Assembly (NCBI RefSeq): GCF_025995235.1
Contig: NZ_BAPT01000041.1
Coordinates: forward strand, 1-64,000
DNA length: 64,000 bases
Source of the DNA: Ameyamaea chiangmaiensis
GTDB taxonomy: Bacteria; Pseudomonadota; Alphaproteobacteria; Acetobacterales; Acetobacteraceae
Direction of reading: 5' to 3'
The notes under the pieces are model-generated. The model saw nothing but the letters and a program-made list of their open reading frames with translations. It did no database searches and had not been told where the DNA came from. Shown here in pieces: positions 1 through 8,293 of this stretch (position 1 is its first letter; every line of letters begins with the position of its first letter). The position numbers and the translations under genes were made by a program.

Positions 1-912
1 CGCCGTAAAGCCGGCCTCGCCCGCCGGGACGGCCAGTCCGACCGGGCCCAGCAAACCGTTGTCGTCGGGGTCGATCGCCCGCCACGCGGCGCGCTGTCCG
101 TCCGGGGGCACCGCGATCCCGTCATAGAAGCCGGGCAGCGTCACGCGTCCGTCGGCATCGCGCACGGTGCCGAGGATTGTGCAGAGACATTCGATCGGAT
201 TGCGGGCGGCGTTGCCGTACAGGCCGGAATGCAGGTCGCGCCGTGCGGCCTCGATCGTGACTTCCTCGCCCACCAGGCCGCGCAGGCTGCCGGTGATCGC
301 GGGCTGGTCGGGTGCGATCATGCCCGTGTCGCAGATAAGGGCGATATCGGCGCGGAGTTCCTCCCGGTGCTGTTCGAGGAACGGCCGCAGGTTATCGCTG
401 CCGCTTTCTTCCTCGCCTTCCAGGATGATCGACACACGCACCGGCAGGGCGCCGGTCTGGGCACGCAGCGCACGGCAGGCTTCGATGAAGGTCATGACCT
501 GCCCCTTGTCGTCCGATGCTCCACGTGCGGTGATTTCGACCCGACCGGATTCGGTCGTAATCAGGGTCGGCTCGAATGGGGCGGTCTTCCACAGGGCGAG
601 CGGATCGACTGGCTGAACGTCGTAATGTCCGTAGAACAGGACATGCGGGCCGGTCGTCGCGCCCAGATCATGTGCGACGACCATCGGATGACCCGGGGTG
701 TCGCGGATACTGGCGTCAAAGCCGCAGGCCAGGAGTTCGTCGCGCAGATAGCGCGCGGCGGCCGCGCAATCGGCCGCGTGTTCGGGCTGCGCGGACACGC
801 TGGGAATACGCAGCAGGGCGAACAGCCGCGACAGGGCGTCGTCGATCGAGGCATCGACGCGCTCAAGCGTCCCGGTCAAGGTGCCAGGCTGTGTTCCGGG
901 GGAGGGTGACAT
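1..912 (-). CDS. M20 family dipeptidase (partial, C-terminus outside window)
   Basis: Zinc-dependent exopeptidase of the M20 (ArgE/DapE/CPG2) superfamily, probably a cytoplasmic dipeptidase. The 304 visible codons start at an ATG at 912 and run off the window edge. Visible motifs are HYDVQP around residue 96 (first metal ligand), GASDDKGQ (bridging Asp) and EGEEESGS (catalytic Glu-Glu pair), followed by an LRGLVGEE segment that leads into the lid domain as in the M20 dipeptidase branch. The missing part would carry the last metal-binding His. The downstream neighbour in transcription order lies outside the window; the upstream neighbour, the glycosyltransferase, reads in the same direction but ends 101 bases before this start. 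The substrate is not predictable. Confidence 0.9.
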   Translation of the reverse strand, partial: MSPSPGTQPGTLTGTLERVDASIDDALSRLFALLRIPSVSAQPEHAADCAAAARYLRDELLACGFDASIRDTPGHPMVVAHDLGATTGPHVLFYGHYDVQPVDPLALWKTAPFEPTLITTESGRVEITARGASDDKGQVMTFIEACRALRAQTGALPVRVSIILEGEEESGSDNLRPFLEQHREELRADIALICDTGMIAPDQPAITGSLRGLVGEEVTIEAARRDLHSGLYGNAARNPIECLCTILGTVRDADGRVTLPGFYDGIAVPPDGQRAAWRAIDPDDNGLLGPVGLAVPAGEAGFTA

Positions 913-1013
913 GAGGGTTCTCCTGACGCGTAAGACCGCCGCTGCGGGCGGTTGAGGCCGAAGAGTCTGCGCGCTGCGGCCTCTCAGGGCAAGCGGTCGC
1001 GCGAGATGGGCCG

Positions 1014-3965
1014 TCAGGCCGATTCGACGTCCAGAGTCGCGGCCGTCGACGCACGCAGGGCGGCCTGCACCGATTGCCGGAACACGGCGCTGCCGTGCAG
1101 GCGCGGTATCGTCCGGCGCCCGGCCATGCTCAATTCCGTCCAGAACCCTTCATGGGTGTAGGCCGAGACGATCTGGTGGGCGAACAGGGCCGCGTCGGCA
1201 TCGCCGGCGGGCAGGAACCCGGCCTCCGGTCCCAGTGCGAGCTGGGAGGCAGCCTGAGCGGTTGTGACCACGGGCACCCCGGCGGCGGCGGCCGAGAGCG
1301 CTTCGGCCGCGACCTCGGTCGTAAAAGTGGCGGGTGAGACAAACACGCGCGCGCGATCATACAGCGTGTCCAGATCGGGCTCGTCCGCGCGATACACGAC
1401 GCGCGGGTCGGCAACCAGAGCGGCGAAGCTGATGTAATATTCCGCAGGGCCGGTTACGATCAGGCGCGTGTCGTCGGGAAGTGCCGCGAACACCTCCGGC
1501 AGGACGCGGCGCAGCAGCCACTCGAGACCGCTCAGCTCAAGGCTCGGCGGGTTGTTGAACACACCCGCGCACACGATGTTGCGCCGTTCCGCCCAGCTCG
1601 GCACGTCCGTTCGGGCCGCGACCGGCACCCCCACGACGCGCGTGGTTCCAAGCCCGGCCGAGGTCAGCTCGAGCGCCTCGCCCGGTGTCGCGGCGACAAG
1701 CGCCTGCGCGAACCACGCGGCGTGGAATTCCTGCCGCAGGGCGGCGTTGAACGCTCCTTCCCCGGGCGTCAGTGTTCCGACGGTCACGCGCGGTGTCCCA
1801 AGGGCGGGCGCATCGAGAACGAGGCCCCCCGTCGGCAGGGCAGAGGCGGCCTCGCGCAATGCCGGGACCGCGCGCGCCAGAAGTTCCGGGCTGAGCACCC
1901 AAACGTGGTCATAGACACCGGTCCGCGCCCGCAGTAACGGCGCCAAAGCGTCCAACCCGCGGTCATGCAGGATTTCGACATTCGACGGCAGCGCGCGGCG
2001 CAGCACCATCAGATCGACACCCGCCGGTTCCGCGGACAGCACGGTGACCGGCCCGCGCGACGCCAGTTCCGTGACGATCGCGCACAGGCGCCGCGCATTG
2101 CCATAGACGACCTGACGGGGCAGGCGCGGCACCAGCACGAGCGTGGATCGTTCGCGGTAAGCACCCCGCAGCCCCGTCGCCGGACCGGAGGGCAGAAAGC
2201 GCAGGCGCGACAGGTGCGCCGCGCGCAGGCGCAGGCGGCCGTCATCGGGATCGGACGCTTCGGGCGGCAGGAACGTGGGGGCGCCGAGAAGCATGTCGGG
2301 TGTGTAGACGCAGTGGGACCCCGTCCCGGCCAAACGCAGGCACAGATCGGCGGAGAGATGCGCGAAATCCGAAAACTCTCGCGCCAGCCCGCCGATGTCG
2401 CGCAGGGCGCGTGTGCGGACGGCCAGCGCGCCGGCGGTGGCACAGCCGACACGACGGCTGTAGCCGACCTCCGGCGCCGACGCGCTCGACCCGGCGCCAA
2501 GACGGTGAAGACCTGCGTCCCGGGCGATCAGGACGCCAGCTTCGGCCACGCGGCCGTCGGGCTGAAGAACACGGCCCGCGACCGCGCCGACCGCACTGTC
2601 GCCCGCGAACACGTCGGTGACGGCGTCGATCAGGCCGAACAAGGGCTCCATGCCCGGCTCGATCCACAGGCACACCGGCGCCCGCACCACGGCGAGCGCC
2701 GCGTTGAACCCTTCGGCCAGCCCGACATCGTGCGAGAGCCGCAGGATACGTGCGCCGTGGACGAAATGTTCGAGATGACGCGTCTCGTCGCGCGACCCGC
2801 GATCGACCACGATCAGCTCGAGCGGCTCCGTGCAGGCTTCACGCAGGCGGGTCAAAGTGGCCAGCGTCTGGCCGAAGCCGTTGCGTGCCACGACAACCAC
2901 CGCCACCCGTGCCTCATTGGCATTCCCGAACGACAGCGGCGAGCGCACGACCAGCGGGACGAGGGACGTCGCGCGTCGCTGGATCAGCGTTTCATACTGG
3001 GCCGGGATGGCGGCAGCCAGTTCCGGGGACGGTGGTGACGCGCGCAGCAGGGAGGCACTTTTGTGGGCAAAGGCGTCGCGGGCCTGTCCGCTTGCCAGGG
3101 CGTGCGCGACGTCGGGCCGGGCGGCATAGGCACGCAGATCAAACGCATCCGTCCCGGACCGCAGCTCGAAGCAGCCGTAACGCAGAAAATGGTCGAATCC
3201 GTTGCGGTACCCACCCTGATCGACGATCGCGGCGATGTCGGGGTTGCGCTGCGCATACAGGGTTTCGTCGAACAGGGGGCCGGGATTGAACGCTAAGGGT
3301 GTGTCGTTGGTCAGGTAATGATGCAGCGCGCAGCGGACAGCGCCGGTGCGGATGGCCTCCGACACATCGGGGTAGGTTCGCAGATACCAGTCGGGATCGA
3401 AATACAGCGATGTGCGCACATCGCTTAGCGGTCCGGTGGAGGAGACGAACTGCTCGAAGCAGCCCCGGTCTGCCGCGAGAGGCTGTTCGGCCAGACGGCT
3501 CTGGTCGCGAAACAGTTGCGGGTCGAAAAATAGGCTTCCGGAGCGAAAATCCAGATCGCCCCGGGACAGGTAGTGGTCGTAGCCGTTAACGAACCCGTCA
3601 GCCTGGAACACGTGTTGGCCGAGGTCGCGATTATTGGCGATATAAGTGTGCTCGGAAAACAGCCAGTGCGGGGCGCGGGAGGGAAAGCCGACTTCGCGGT
3701 AATGCTGGAAGCCGGATTCGAAGAACGCGTGCGCCACCGCCTCGGCGACATCGGCATACTGCGCGAGGTAGCCGCGTTCGTCGAAAAACGGATTGGGCGC
3801 GTGGCCGATCAGGACGCCCCGGCGCTGGTAGAACAGGGCCGGATCTTCGGCCGGATCCTCCATCGCGTCGCCATAGGTCGCGACGTACCACACCGCGTCG
3901 AACGTGGCCCAGCGTGGCTCGTGGTCGACGGCGGCGGGGGAAGGTCGTTCGGTCGGCTCTGACAA
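1014..3965 (-). CDS. Tandem-repeat glycosyltransferase with GT2-like and GT4-like domains
   Basis: Very large (983 aa) predicted polysaccharide glycosyltransferase. Residues about 20-305 hold seven degenerate repeats of roughly 40 residues, each opening with an F-D-x-x-x-Y block followed by a PDV-like turn and an HYL or HFL helix; such repeats precede glycosyltransferases in acetic acid bacteria. Residues about 352-570 form a GT2-like GT-A fold (VVVVARNG start, DRGS near 388), but the place where the metal-binding DxD belongs reads IEPG near 434. Residues about 620-975 form a GT-B/GT4-like domain with an E-x7-E-like stretch (TTEVAAEALSAAAAGVPVV). The start appears to be TTG at 3965, preceded by GAGGGA at suitable spacing. 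Export or capsule role is inferred; acceptor and donor are unknown. Confidence 0.82.
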   Translation of the reverse strand: MSEPTERPSPAAVDHEPRWATFDAVWYVATYGDAMEDPAEDPALFYQRRGVLIGHAPNPFFDERGYLAQYADVAEAVAHAFFESGFQHYREVGFPSRAPHWLFSEHTYIANNRDLGQHVFQADGFVNGYDHYLSRGDLDFRSGSLFFDPQLFRDQSRLAEQPLAADRGCFEQFVSSTGPLSDVRTSLYFDPDWYLRTYPDVSEAIRTGAVRCALHHYLTNDTPLAFNPGPLFDETLYAQRNPDIAAIVDQGGYRNGFDHFLRYGCFELRSGTDAFDLRAYAARPDVAHALASGQARDAFAHKSASLLRASPPSPELAAAIPAQYETLIQRRATSLVPLVVRSPLSFGNANEARVAVVVVARNGFGQTLATLTRLREACTEPLELIVVDRGSRDETRHLEHFVHGARILRLSHDVGLAEGFNAALAVVRAPVCLWIEPGMEPLFGLIDAVTDVFAGDSAVGAVAGRVLQPDGRVAEAGVLIARDAGLHRLGAGSSASAPEVGYSRRVGCATAGALAVRTRALRDIGGLAREFSDFAHLSADLCLRLAGTGSHCVYTPDMLLGAPTFLPPEASDPDDGRLRLRAAHLSRLRFLPSGPATGLRGAYRERSTLVLVPRLPRQVVYGNARRLCAIVTELASRGPVTVLSAEPAGVDLMVLRRALPSNVEILHDRGLDALAPLLRARTGVYDHVWVLSPELLARAVPALREAASALPTGGLVLDAPALGTPRVTVGTLTPGEGAFNAALRQEFHAAWFAQALVAATPGEALELTSAGLGTTRVVGVPVAARTDVPSWAERRNIVCAGVFNNPPSLELSGLEWLLRRVLPEVFAALPDDTRLIVTGPAEYYISFAALVADPRVVYRADEPDLDTLYDRARVFVSPATFTTEVAAEALSAAAAGVPVVTTAQAASQLALGPEAGFLPAGDADAALFAHQIVSAYTHEGFWTELSMAGRRTIPRLHGSAVFRQSVQAALRASTAATLDVESA

Positions 3966-4018
3966 GGCGTCCCTCGTGCGTAAGGCTGCCCCGGCAGACG
4001 CCGGGAGAAGGTCGTTCT

Positions 4019-4537
4019 TTAAGGCTCTGCGCGGCGCTGGCGCCAGAGGGCGCGGAAGTCCACGGGTTGAAGAAGGGTGGGCGGCAGGCCCGCCTCCCGC
4101 GTGAGATCGGCGAGGTAATTGCGCGCGGCCGGAAAGATCAGGCGCGGCGCCTCGATCAGCAGCATCGGCTCGAACGTCTCAGGCGTCGCGTTCTGCAGCG
4201 TGAACATCCCGGCATAGAGAATATCGGCCTGATAGATGGTCGCCGGTTCGGGAGTTTCGGCCGTGGGGGCTGCCATCAGGCTCTGCACCCGCATCCGCAG
4301 TGCGACCTCGAAGTTGGGCTGATGATCGCCGAGTTGCTGGGCGGTCACGTCCAGGCCGAGTGCGATGTGCGGCTGCGCCGGAAGGCGTCCCAGAATGCCG
4401 GGAGAATCGTGCACGGCGAAGCTGACGGTCTTCACGTATTGCACGCCCGCCAGAATCTGGGGAACCGGCGTTTCGAACGAGCCGCCGCCCAAGGTTTCGG
4501 CGGCGCTGCTGAGGGTGTCTTGGTGACGGCCGTTCAC
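4019..4537 (-). CDS. secB: Protein-export chaperone SecB
   Basis: Cytosolic tetrameric chaperone that keeps preproteins unfolded and delivers them to SecA. The 172-residue protein matches SecB along its length: the FEVALRMRV strand, the YAGMFTLQN block, the LLIEAPRLIFPAARN segment and the C-terminal GLPPTLLQPVDFRALW motif. The N-terminus is slightly longer than in E. coli SecB. The start is a GTG at 4537 with only a weak purine stretch upstream. It stands alone between the glycosyltransferase and the Hsp70 gene, all on the same strand; the SecD/SecF genes that complete the export route are 29 kb away. Family assignment is firm. Confidence 0.95.
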   Translation of the reverse strand: MNGRHQDTLSSAAETLGGGSFETPVPQILAGVQYVKTVSFAVHDSPGILGRLPAQPHIALGLDVTAQQLGDHQPNFEVALRMRVQSLMAAPTAETPEPATIYQADILYAGMFTLQNATPETFEPMLLIEAPRLIFPAARNYLADLTREAGLPPTLLQPVDFRALWRQRRAEP

Positions 4538-4691
4538 TGTAAAGTCTCGCTGTTTCAGTCACGTATTGGCGCTGTGGGTCGCGCGTCCGTATCCTGTGCG
4601 TGCTGGCGCGGCTTGGCAACCTAATACGGCGTGCCCGGTGGCAGATTACCGGCCGCGCCCGGGCCGCCGCACGACGGGGACATGGGATTGC

Positions 4692-5981
4692 CTAGGCGGA
4701 CACGGTAGCCGCGTGCTCCATCAGGGCAAGCCCTTCGCCCACCGAGACGAATTCCGAACCCGTATCGACCTTGTGGGCGCCGAAACGGCGGTCGAACAGC
4801 CCTCGCACGGCCGGGACGAACGACGTGCCGCCGGTCAGGAAGACCCGGTCGATCGCGTCCGGACCAAGTCCCGCGCGGTCGAGAACATCGCTGACGGCGT
4901 CGTCCAGACGGACGAGATCGGGGGCGATCCACTGTTCGAAGGCATGACGCGTGACGGTCTGCTCGATGAGCAGACCGCGGTGGGAGAAGCGCAGCACCGT
5001 CTCCTCCTGCGAGGACAGGGCGCTTTTTGCGGCACCCACGGCCCGATAGAGGGCCTGGCCCTGCTGGTCTTCGATCAGATGGGCGAGATTACGAATCTTG
5101 TCCGGCTCGGACGCCGTTTTCGCGACATCGTGGATCGAGCGCAGGACCTGCGGCGTGCGCATCAGCGACAGCCGGTGCCAGCGGGACAGACCCGCATACC
5201 ATTCCGCGGGTACCGGCAATGGCTCGCCCCCCATGATCCGGTACGTGGTGTCGCGGCCCAGCGCCGGAGACACGACCGCGTCGATTATGCGAAAATCGAA
5301 CTGGTCGCCCGCGATGCCCACACCGGCATGGCCCAGCGTGCGGGCGCGCACCGGCGCATCCGGATCGAACCGCATGACCGAAAAATCGCTGGTGCCGCCG
5401 CCAAAGTCGCCCACCAGAATCGTGGCGGGGCGATCCAGCCGCTGCATGAACCGCCAGCCGGCCCCCTCGGGCTCCAGGGCTAGGCGAATGTCGTGGAAAC
5501 CGGCCTGGAGAAAGCTCTCGCGCAGGCGGGTGACGCCCAGTTCGTCGTCGGCCAGTTCCCCGGCGAAGCGCACCGGCCGCCCCACGGTCACGGTCGCCCG
5601 CGCGGGGTCGAGGTCGCAGGTGCGCATCAGCGTCGACAGGAAACGCGCGATGATGGCCTGAAGCGTCATCGTGCGGCCCAGCAGGCGTGTTTCACGAAAC
5701 GATCCCTGCGCGAGGTAGGTCTTCATCGACATGATCAGCCGGCTCTCGGTCGGATCGTCCAGATAGGCGTCGATCGCGTCCAGCCCGATGGCGTCGCGCA
5801 CGGCCAGACGTCCGCGTTCCTCCTCCTGCCACAGGCACAGTAGCGTGCGGCAGGTCTCGCTGTCCGGGTGCCCGTCGAAGCGGAAGGTCAGGGCGCGTGT
5901 CCGTCCGTCGGGCAGCGCGAGGACGACCACGCTGTTCGTGGTGCCGAAGTCGATCCCCAGTCTGACATGATCGTTCGTCAC
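4692..5981 (-). CDS. yegD: YegD-like Hsp70-type ATPase
   Basis: Short Hsp70/actin-fold ATPase of the YegD branch, 429 aa when started at the GTG at 5981, directly before the phosphate-1 motif GIDFGTTNS. Phosphate 2 (GDFGGGTSDFSVM) and the adenosine motif (LTGGTSFVPAVRGLF) are intact, so nucleotide binding is likely. No DnaK-type substrate-binding domain or C-terminal lid follows, which is normal for YegD but means it is unlikely to act as a classical chaperone. An in-frame upstream start at 6080 would add 33 residues without Hsp70 similarity, so I prefer the GTG. No DnaJ or GrpE gene is adjacent. Function in this family is not established. Confidence 0.88.
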   Translation of the reverse strand: MTNDHVRLGIDFGTTNSVVVLALPDGRTRALTFRFDGHPDSETCRTLLCLWQEEERGRLAVRDAIGLDAIDAYLDDPTESRLIMSMKTYLAQGSFRETRLLGRTMTLQAIIARFLSTLMRTCDLDPARATVTVGRPVRFAGELADDELGVTRLRESFLQAGFHDIRLALEPEGAGWRFMQRLDRPATILVGDFGGGTSDFSVMRFDPDAPVRARTLGHAGVGIAGDQFDFRIIDAVVSPALGRDTTYRIMGGEPLPVPAEWYAGLSRWHRLSLMRTPQVLRSIHDVAKTASEPDKIRNLAHLIEDQQGQALYRAVGAAKSALSSQEETVLRFSHRGLLIEQTVTRHAFEQWIAPDLVRLDDAVSDVLDRAGLGPDAIDRVFLTGGTSFVPAVRGLFDRRFGAHKVDTGSEFVSVGEGLALMEHAATVSA

Positions 5982-6061
5982 CGCGCGCTCCCGTCCCGAT
6001 TGCAAGGAGCGGGGGTTTAAAACATCCGGCGCGGTGACGAAAGGGGTTGCTCGCGACCCTG

Positions 6062-6946
6062 TCAGGCCGCGACGCGCCACACCTTCTGATAGCCGCTGAA
6101 CAGGACGTCGGCACGCACACCGTGCATGAACTGGTCCACGATCAGTCCCTTGCCGCCCGGGCCGAGGGGCGGGACATCGAAATCGTCGACGCAGATCAGG
6201 GTGCCGGGCCCGATCAATCCCCGGGCGGCCATCATCTCGGTTGCATGGTGGATCGCGCTAGGCATCGGATTCGACGTGTCGAGGTCGAAGCTGTCGAGAT
6301 AGATCAGGGCCGCCGGGCGTGCCGCCAGGCTGCCCAGCATGTGCAGTGCGGCCACCGAATCGTTGAGAATCGTGCTGGTTACGCCGCTGCACGCGCGGCG
6401 CGAACTGTCGATGCTGTCCGGGTTGATATCGACCGTGACCACTTGACCCGCGTGCTCGCGCGCGAACCAGTCGAACTGGAAGGTGCTCTGCCCGTCGCCC
6501 TCCCAGTTGTCGGGCACGCGCAGGCACCCGGTCTCCACGATCAGCGGGCGCTCGCAACGACGCAGATGGTCGAACATGACCGCGAAGCTCTCCGCGCGCT
6601 TGCCCAGGCGGGGGGCCATATGGTCGCGAAACCCGGTGTCGAAATCACAGCCCTGCGCTTCGTCTGGCAGCCCGACATAGGCGTAATCGGCCTCGACGCG
6701 GCCCGACTCCATGATGTTGCTGGTCGTCGCCAGTTTGCGATATTTCTCGATCGACGCACCGCCGGCAAGCTCGCGGCAGACATCCTCCATGGCCGAAGGA
6801 TCGGCCACCAGCCGCTCGATGACAGCTTCAGGGGCCGATGCGCCCAGCCGGAGCAGGAGGGCGGACACCGCCTCCATCCCTTTGCGCGAACGAAGCGGAT
6901 TGGGGCGCGCGGGGGTCTTGCGGGCCCTGTCGCCGGTCGTGTCCAT
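6062..6946 (-). CDS. SAM-dependent methyltransferase (Methyltransf_24-like)
   Basis: Predicted class I methyltransferase of 294 aa. The first 110 or so residues are a helical region without a recognised motif. The Rossmann core follows with an IVETGCLR motif I, VVTVDINPDS ending in the acidic residue expected to bind the SAM ribose, then IYLDSFDLD and a late LICVDDFD strand. This layout resembles the family of sugar or macrocin-type O-methyltransferases often placed near glycosyltransferases, which fits the large glycosyltransferase 2 kb away, but substrate is not known. A GAGGA ribosome-binding site lies about eight bases before the ATG at 6946. Confidence 0.72.
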   Translation of the reverse strand: MDTTGDRARKTPARPNPLRSRKGMEAVSALLLRLGASAPEAVIERLVADPSAMEDVCRELAGGASIEKYRKLATTSNIMESGRVEADYAYVGLPDEAQGCDFDTGFRDHMAPRLGKRAESFAVMFDHLRRCERPLIVETGCLRVPDNWEGDGQSTFQFDWFAREHAGQVVTVDINPDSIDSSRRACSGVTSTILNDSVAALHMLGSLAARPAALIYLDSFDLDTSNPMPSAIHHATEMMAARGLIGPGTLICVDDFDVPPLGPGGKGLIVDQFMHGVRADVLFSGYQKVWRVAA

Positions 6947-7059
6947 CGCGTTGTCCTCTACTGTGATCCATCAGCCGACGGGGTTCGTCGTCACAGTGAA
7001 CGGCGAACCCGGCGGTTGCAAGGCATGGGACGGACGTGACGGCGTGATCAGGCCGCGCC

Positions 7060-8088
7060 TCAGTGGGTGAAATCGAGAACAATCCGCCCATCGACGCGCC
7101 CGTGCTCGAGATCGTCGAAAATCTGGTTGATGTTCTCGAGCCGGTCGGGCTTGACCACCGTGCGCACCTTGCCGTCCCCGAAGAACGACAGGGCCTCGAT
7201 CATGTCCAGACGCGTGCCGACGATCGATCCGCGGATCGTCGTGCCGTCCATGACCATGTCAAAGATCGAGACCGGGAAATCGCCCGGCGGCAGTCCGTTC
7301 AGCACCATCGTCCCACCGCGGCGGCCGAATTTCATCGCCTGCGAAAAGGCACCGCGCGAGACCGCGGTGACCAGAGTTCCATGCGCGCCGCCGGTCTCTT
7401 TCTGGATGGTCGCCGCCGGATCGCCGTGCAGGGCATTGACGGTCAGCGCGGCGCCGAGCCCCTTGGCGGTGGCAAGCTTGCCGTCGTCGATGTCGACCGC
7501 CACGACGTTCAGCCCCATGGCGACGCCATATTGCACCGCCATCTGACCCAGTCCGCCGACACCCGAGATCGCCACCCAGTCGCCCGGCTTGGTGTCGGTC
7601 ATCTTCAGGCCCTTGTAGACCGTCAGGCCCGCGCACAGGACCGGCGCGATCTGTAACGGGTCGGCATTGGCCGGTATGTGGGCGACATAGCCCGGATCGG
7701 CGATCACGTACTCGGCGAAGCAGCCATTGACGCTGTAGCCGGTGTCCTGCTGGTCGTGGCACAGCGTTTCCCAACCGCCCAGACAATGCTCGCAATGGCC
7801 ACAGGCCGAGTAGAGCCATGGCACGCCGACCAGATCACCCTCCTTGACCCATTTCACGTCCCGTCCGACCGCGGCGACGCGGCCGACACCTTCATGGCCG
7901 GGGATGAACGGCGGATTGGGCTTGGCTGGCCAGTCACCGTTCGCGGCGTGCAGATCGGTGTGGCAGACGCCGCAGGCAACCATCTTGACCAGGATTTGCC
8001 CCGGTCCCGGTTCGGGAACGGCGAGTTCCTCGATGGTCAGCGGCTTGCCGAATGCGCGAACGACGGCGGCTTTCATGGTCAGGCTCAT
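7060..8088 (-). CDS. adhP: Zinc-dependent alcohol dehydrogenase, AdhP type
   Basis: NAD(P)-dependent medium-chain alcohol dehydrogenase, 342 aa. The catalytic zinc site is seen in ACGVCHTD and GHEGVG, the structural zinc site in CGHCEHCLGGWETLC (four cysteines), and the cofactor Rossmann motif in GVGGLGQMAVQYG followed by VVAVDID, whose terminal Asp favours NAD over NADP. The start at 8088 is supported by GGGGAGAG seven bases upstream; an upstream in-frame extension to 8166 would add 26 unrelated residues. It would interconvert primary alcohols and aldehydes in the cytoplasm, separate from the periplasmic PQQ enzymes that acetic acid bacteria use for ethanol oxidation. It is transcribed alone and diverges from the outer-membrane factor gene. 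Confidence 0.93.
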   Translation of the reverse strand: MSLTMKAAVVRAFGKPLTIEELAVPEPGPGQILVKMVACGVCHTDLHAANGDWPAKPNPPFIPGHEGVGRVAAVGRDVKWVKEGDLVGVPWLYSACGHCEHCLGGWETLCHDQQDTGYSVNGCFAEYVIADPGYVAHIPANADPLQIAPVLCAGLTVYKGLKMTDTKPGDWVAISGVGGLGQMAVQYGVAMGLNVVAVDIDDGKLATAKGLGAALTVNALHGDPAATIQKETGGAHGTLVTAVSRGAFSQAMKFGRRGGTMVLNGLPPGDFPVSIFDMVMDGTTIRGSIVGTRLDMIEALSFFGDGKVRTVVKPDRLENINQIFDDLEHGRVDGRIVLDFTH

Positions 8089-8293
8089 GGCATCTCTCCC
8101 CGTGATACAGCAGCGTAGACGACGAGTGTGGCAGAACTCGCTCGCCCCCGTCGTGCGATAAATCAATCATCGGGGAAGCCATACGCGCTGTCGAAGGCTG
8201 GTCTGTGCGCAGTGACGATGAAGACAGGTTTTGAAAAAGAACCGACAGAAACAAACATAGCTCATCTGATATCGATTTCTGCAACCACTCGAC

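Noticed and set aside
954..983. Inverted repeat GAGGCCG/CGGCCTC downstream of the glycosyltransferase
   Set aside because: Seven pairs with a 16-base loop and no T-run; not convincing as a terminator.
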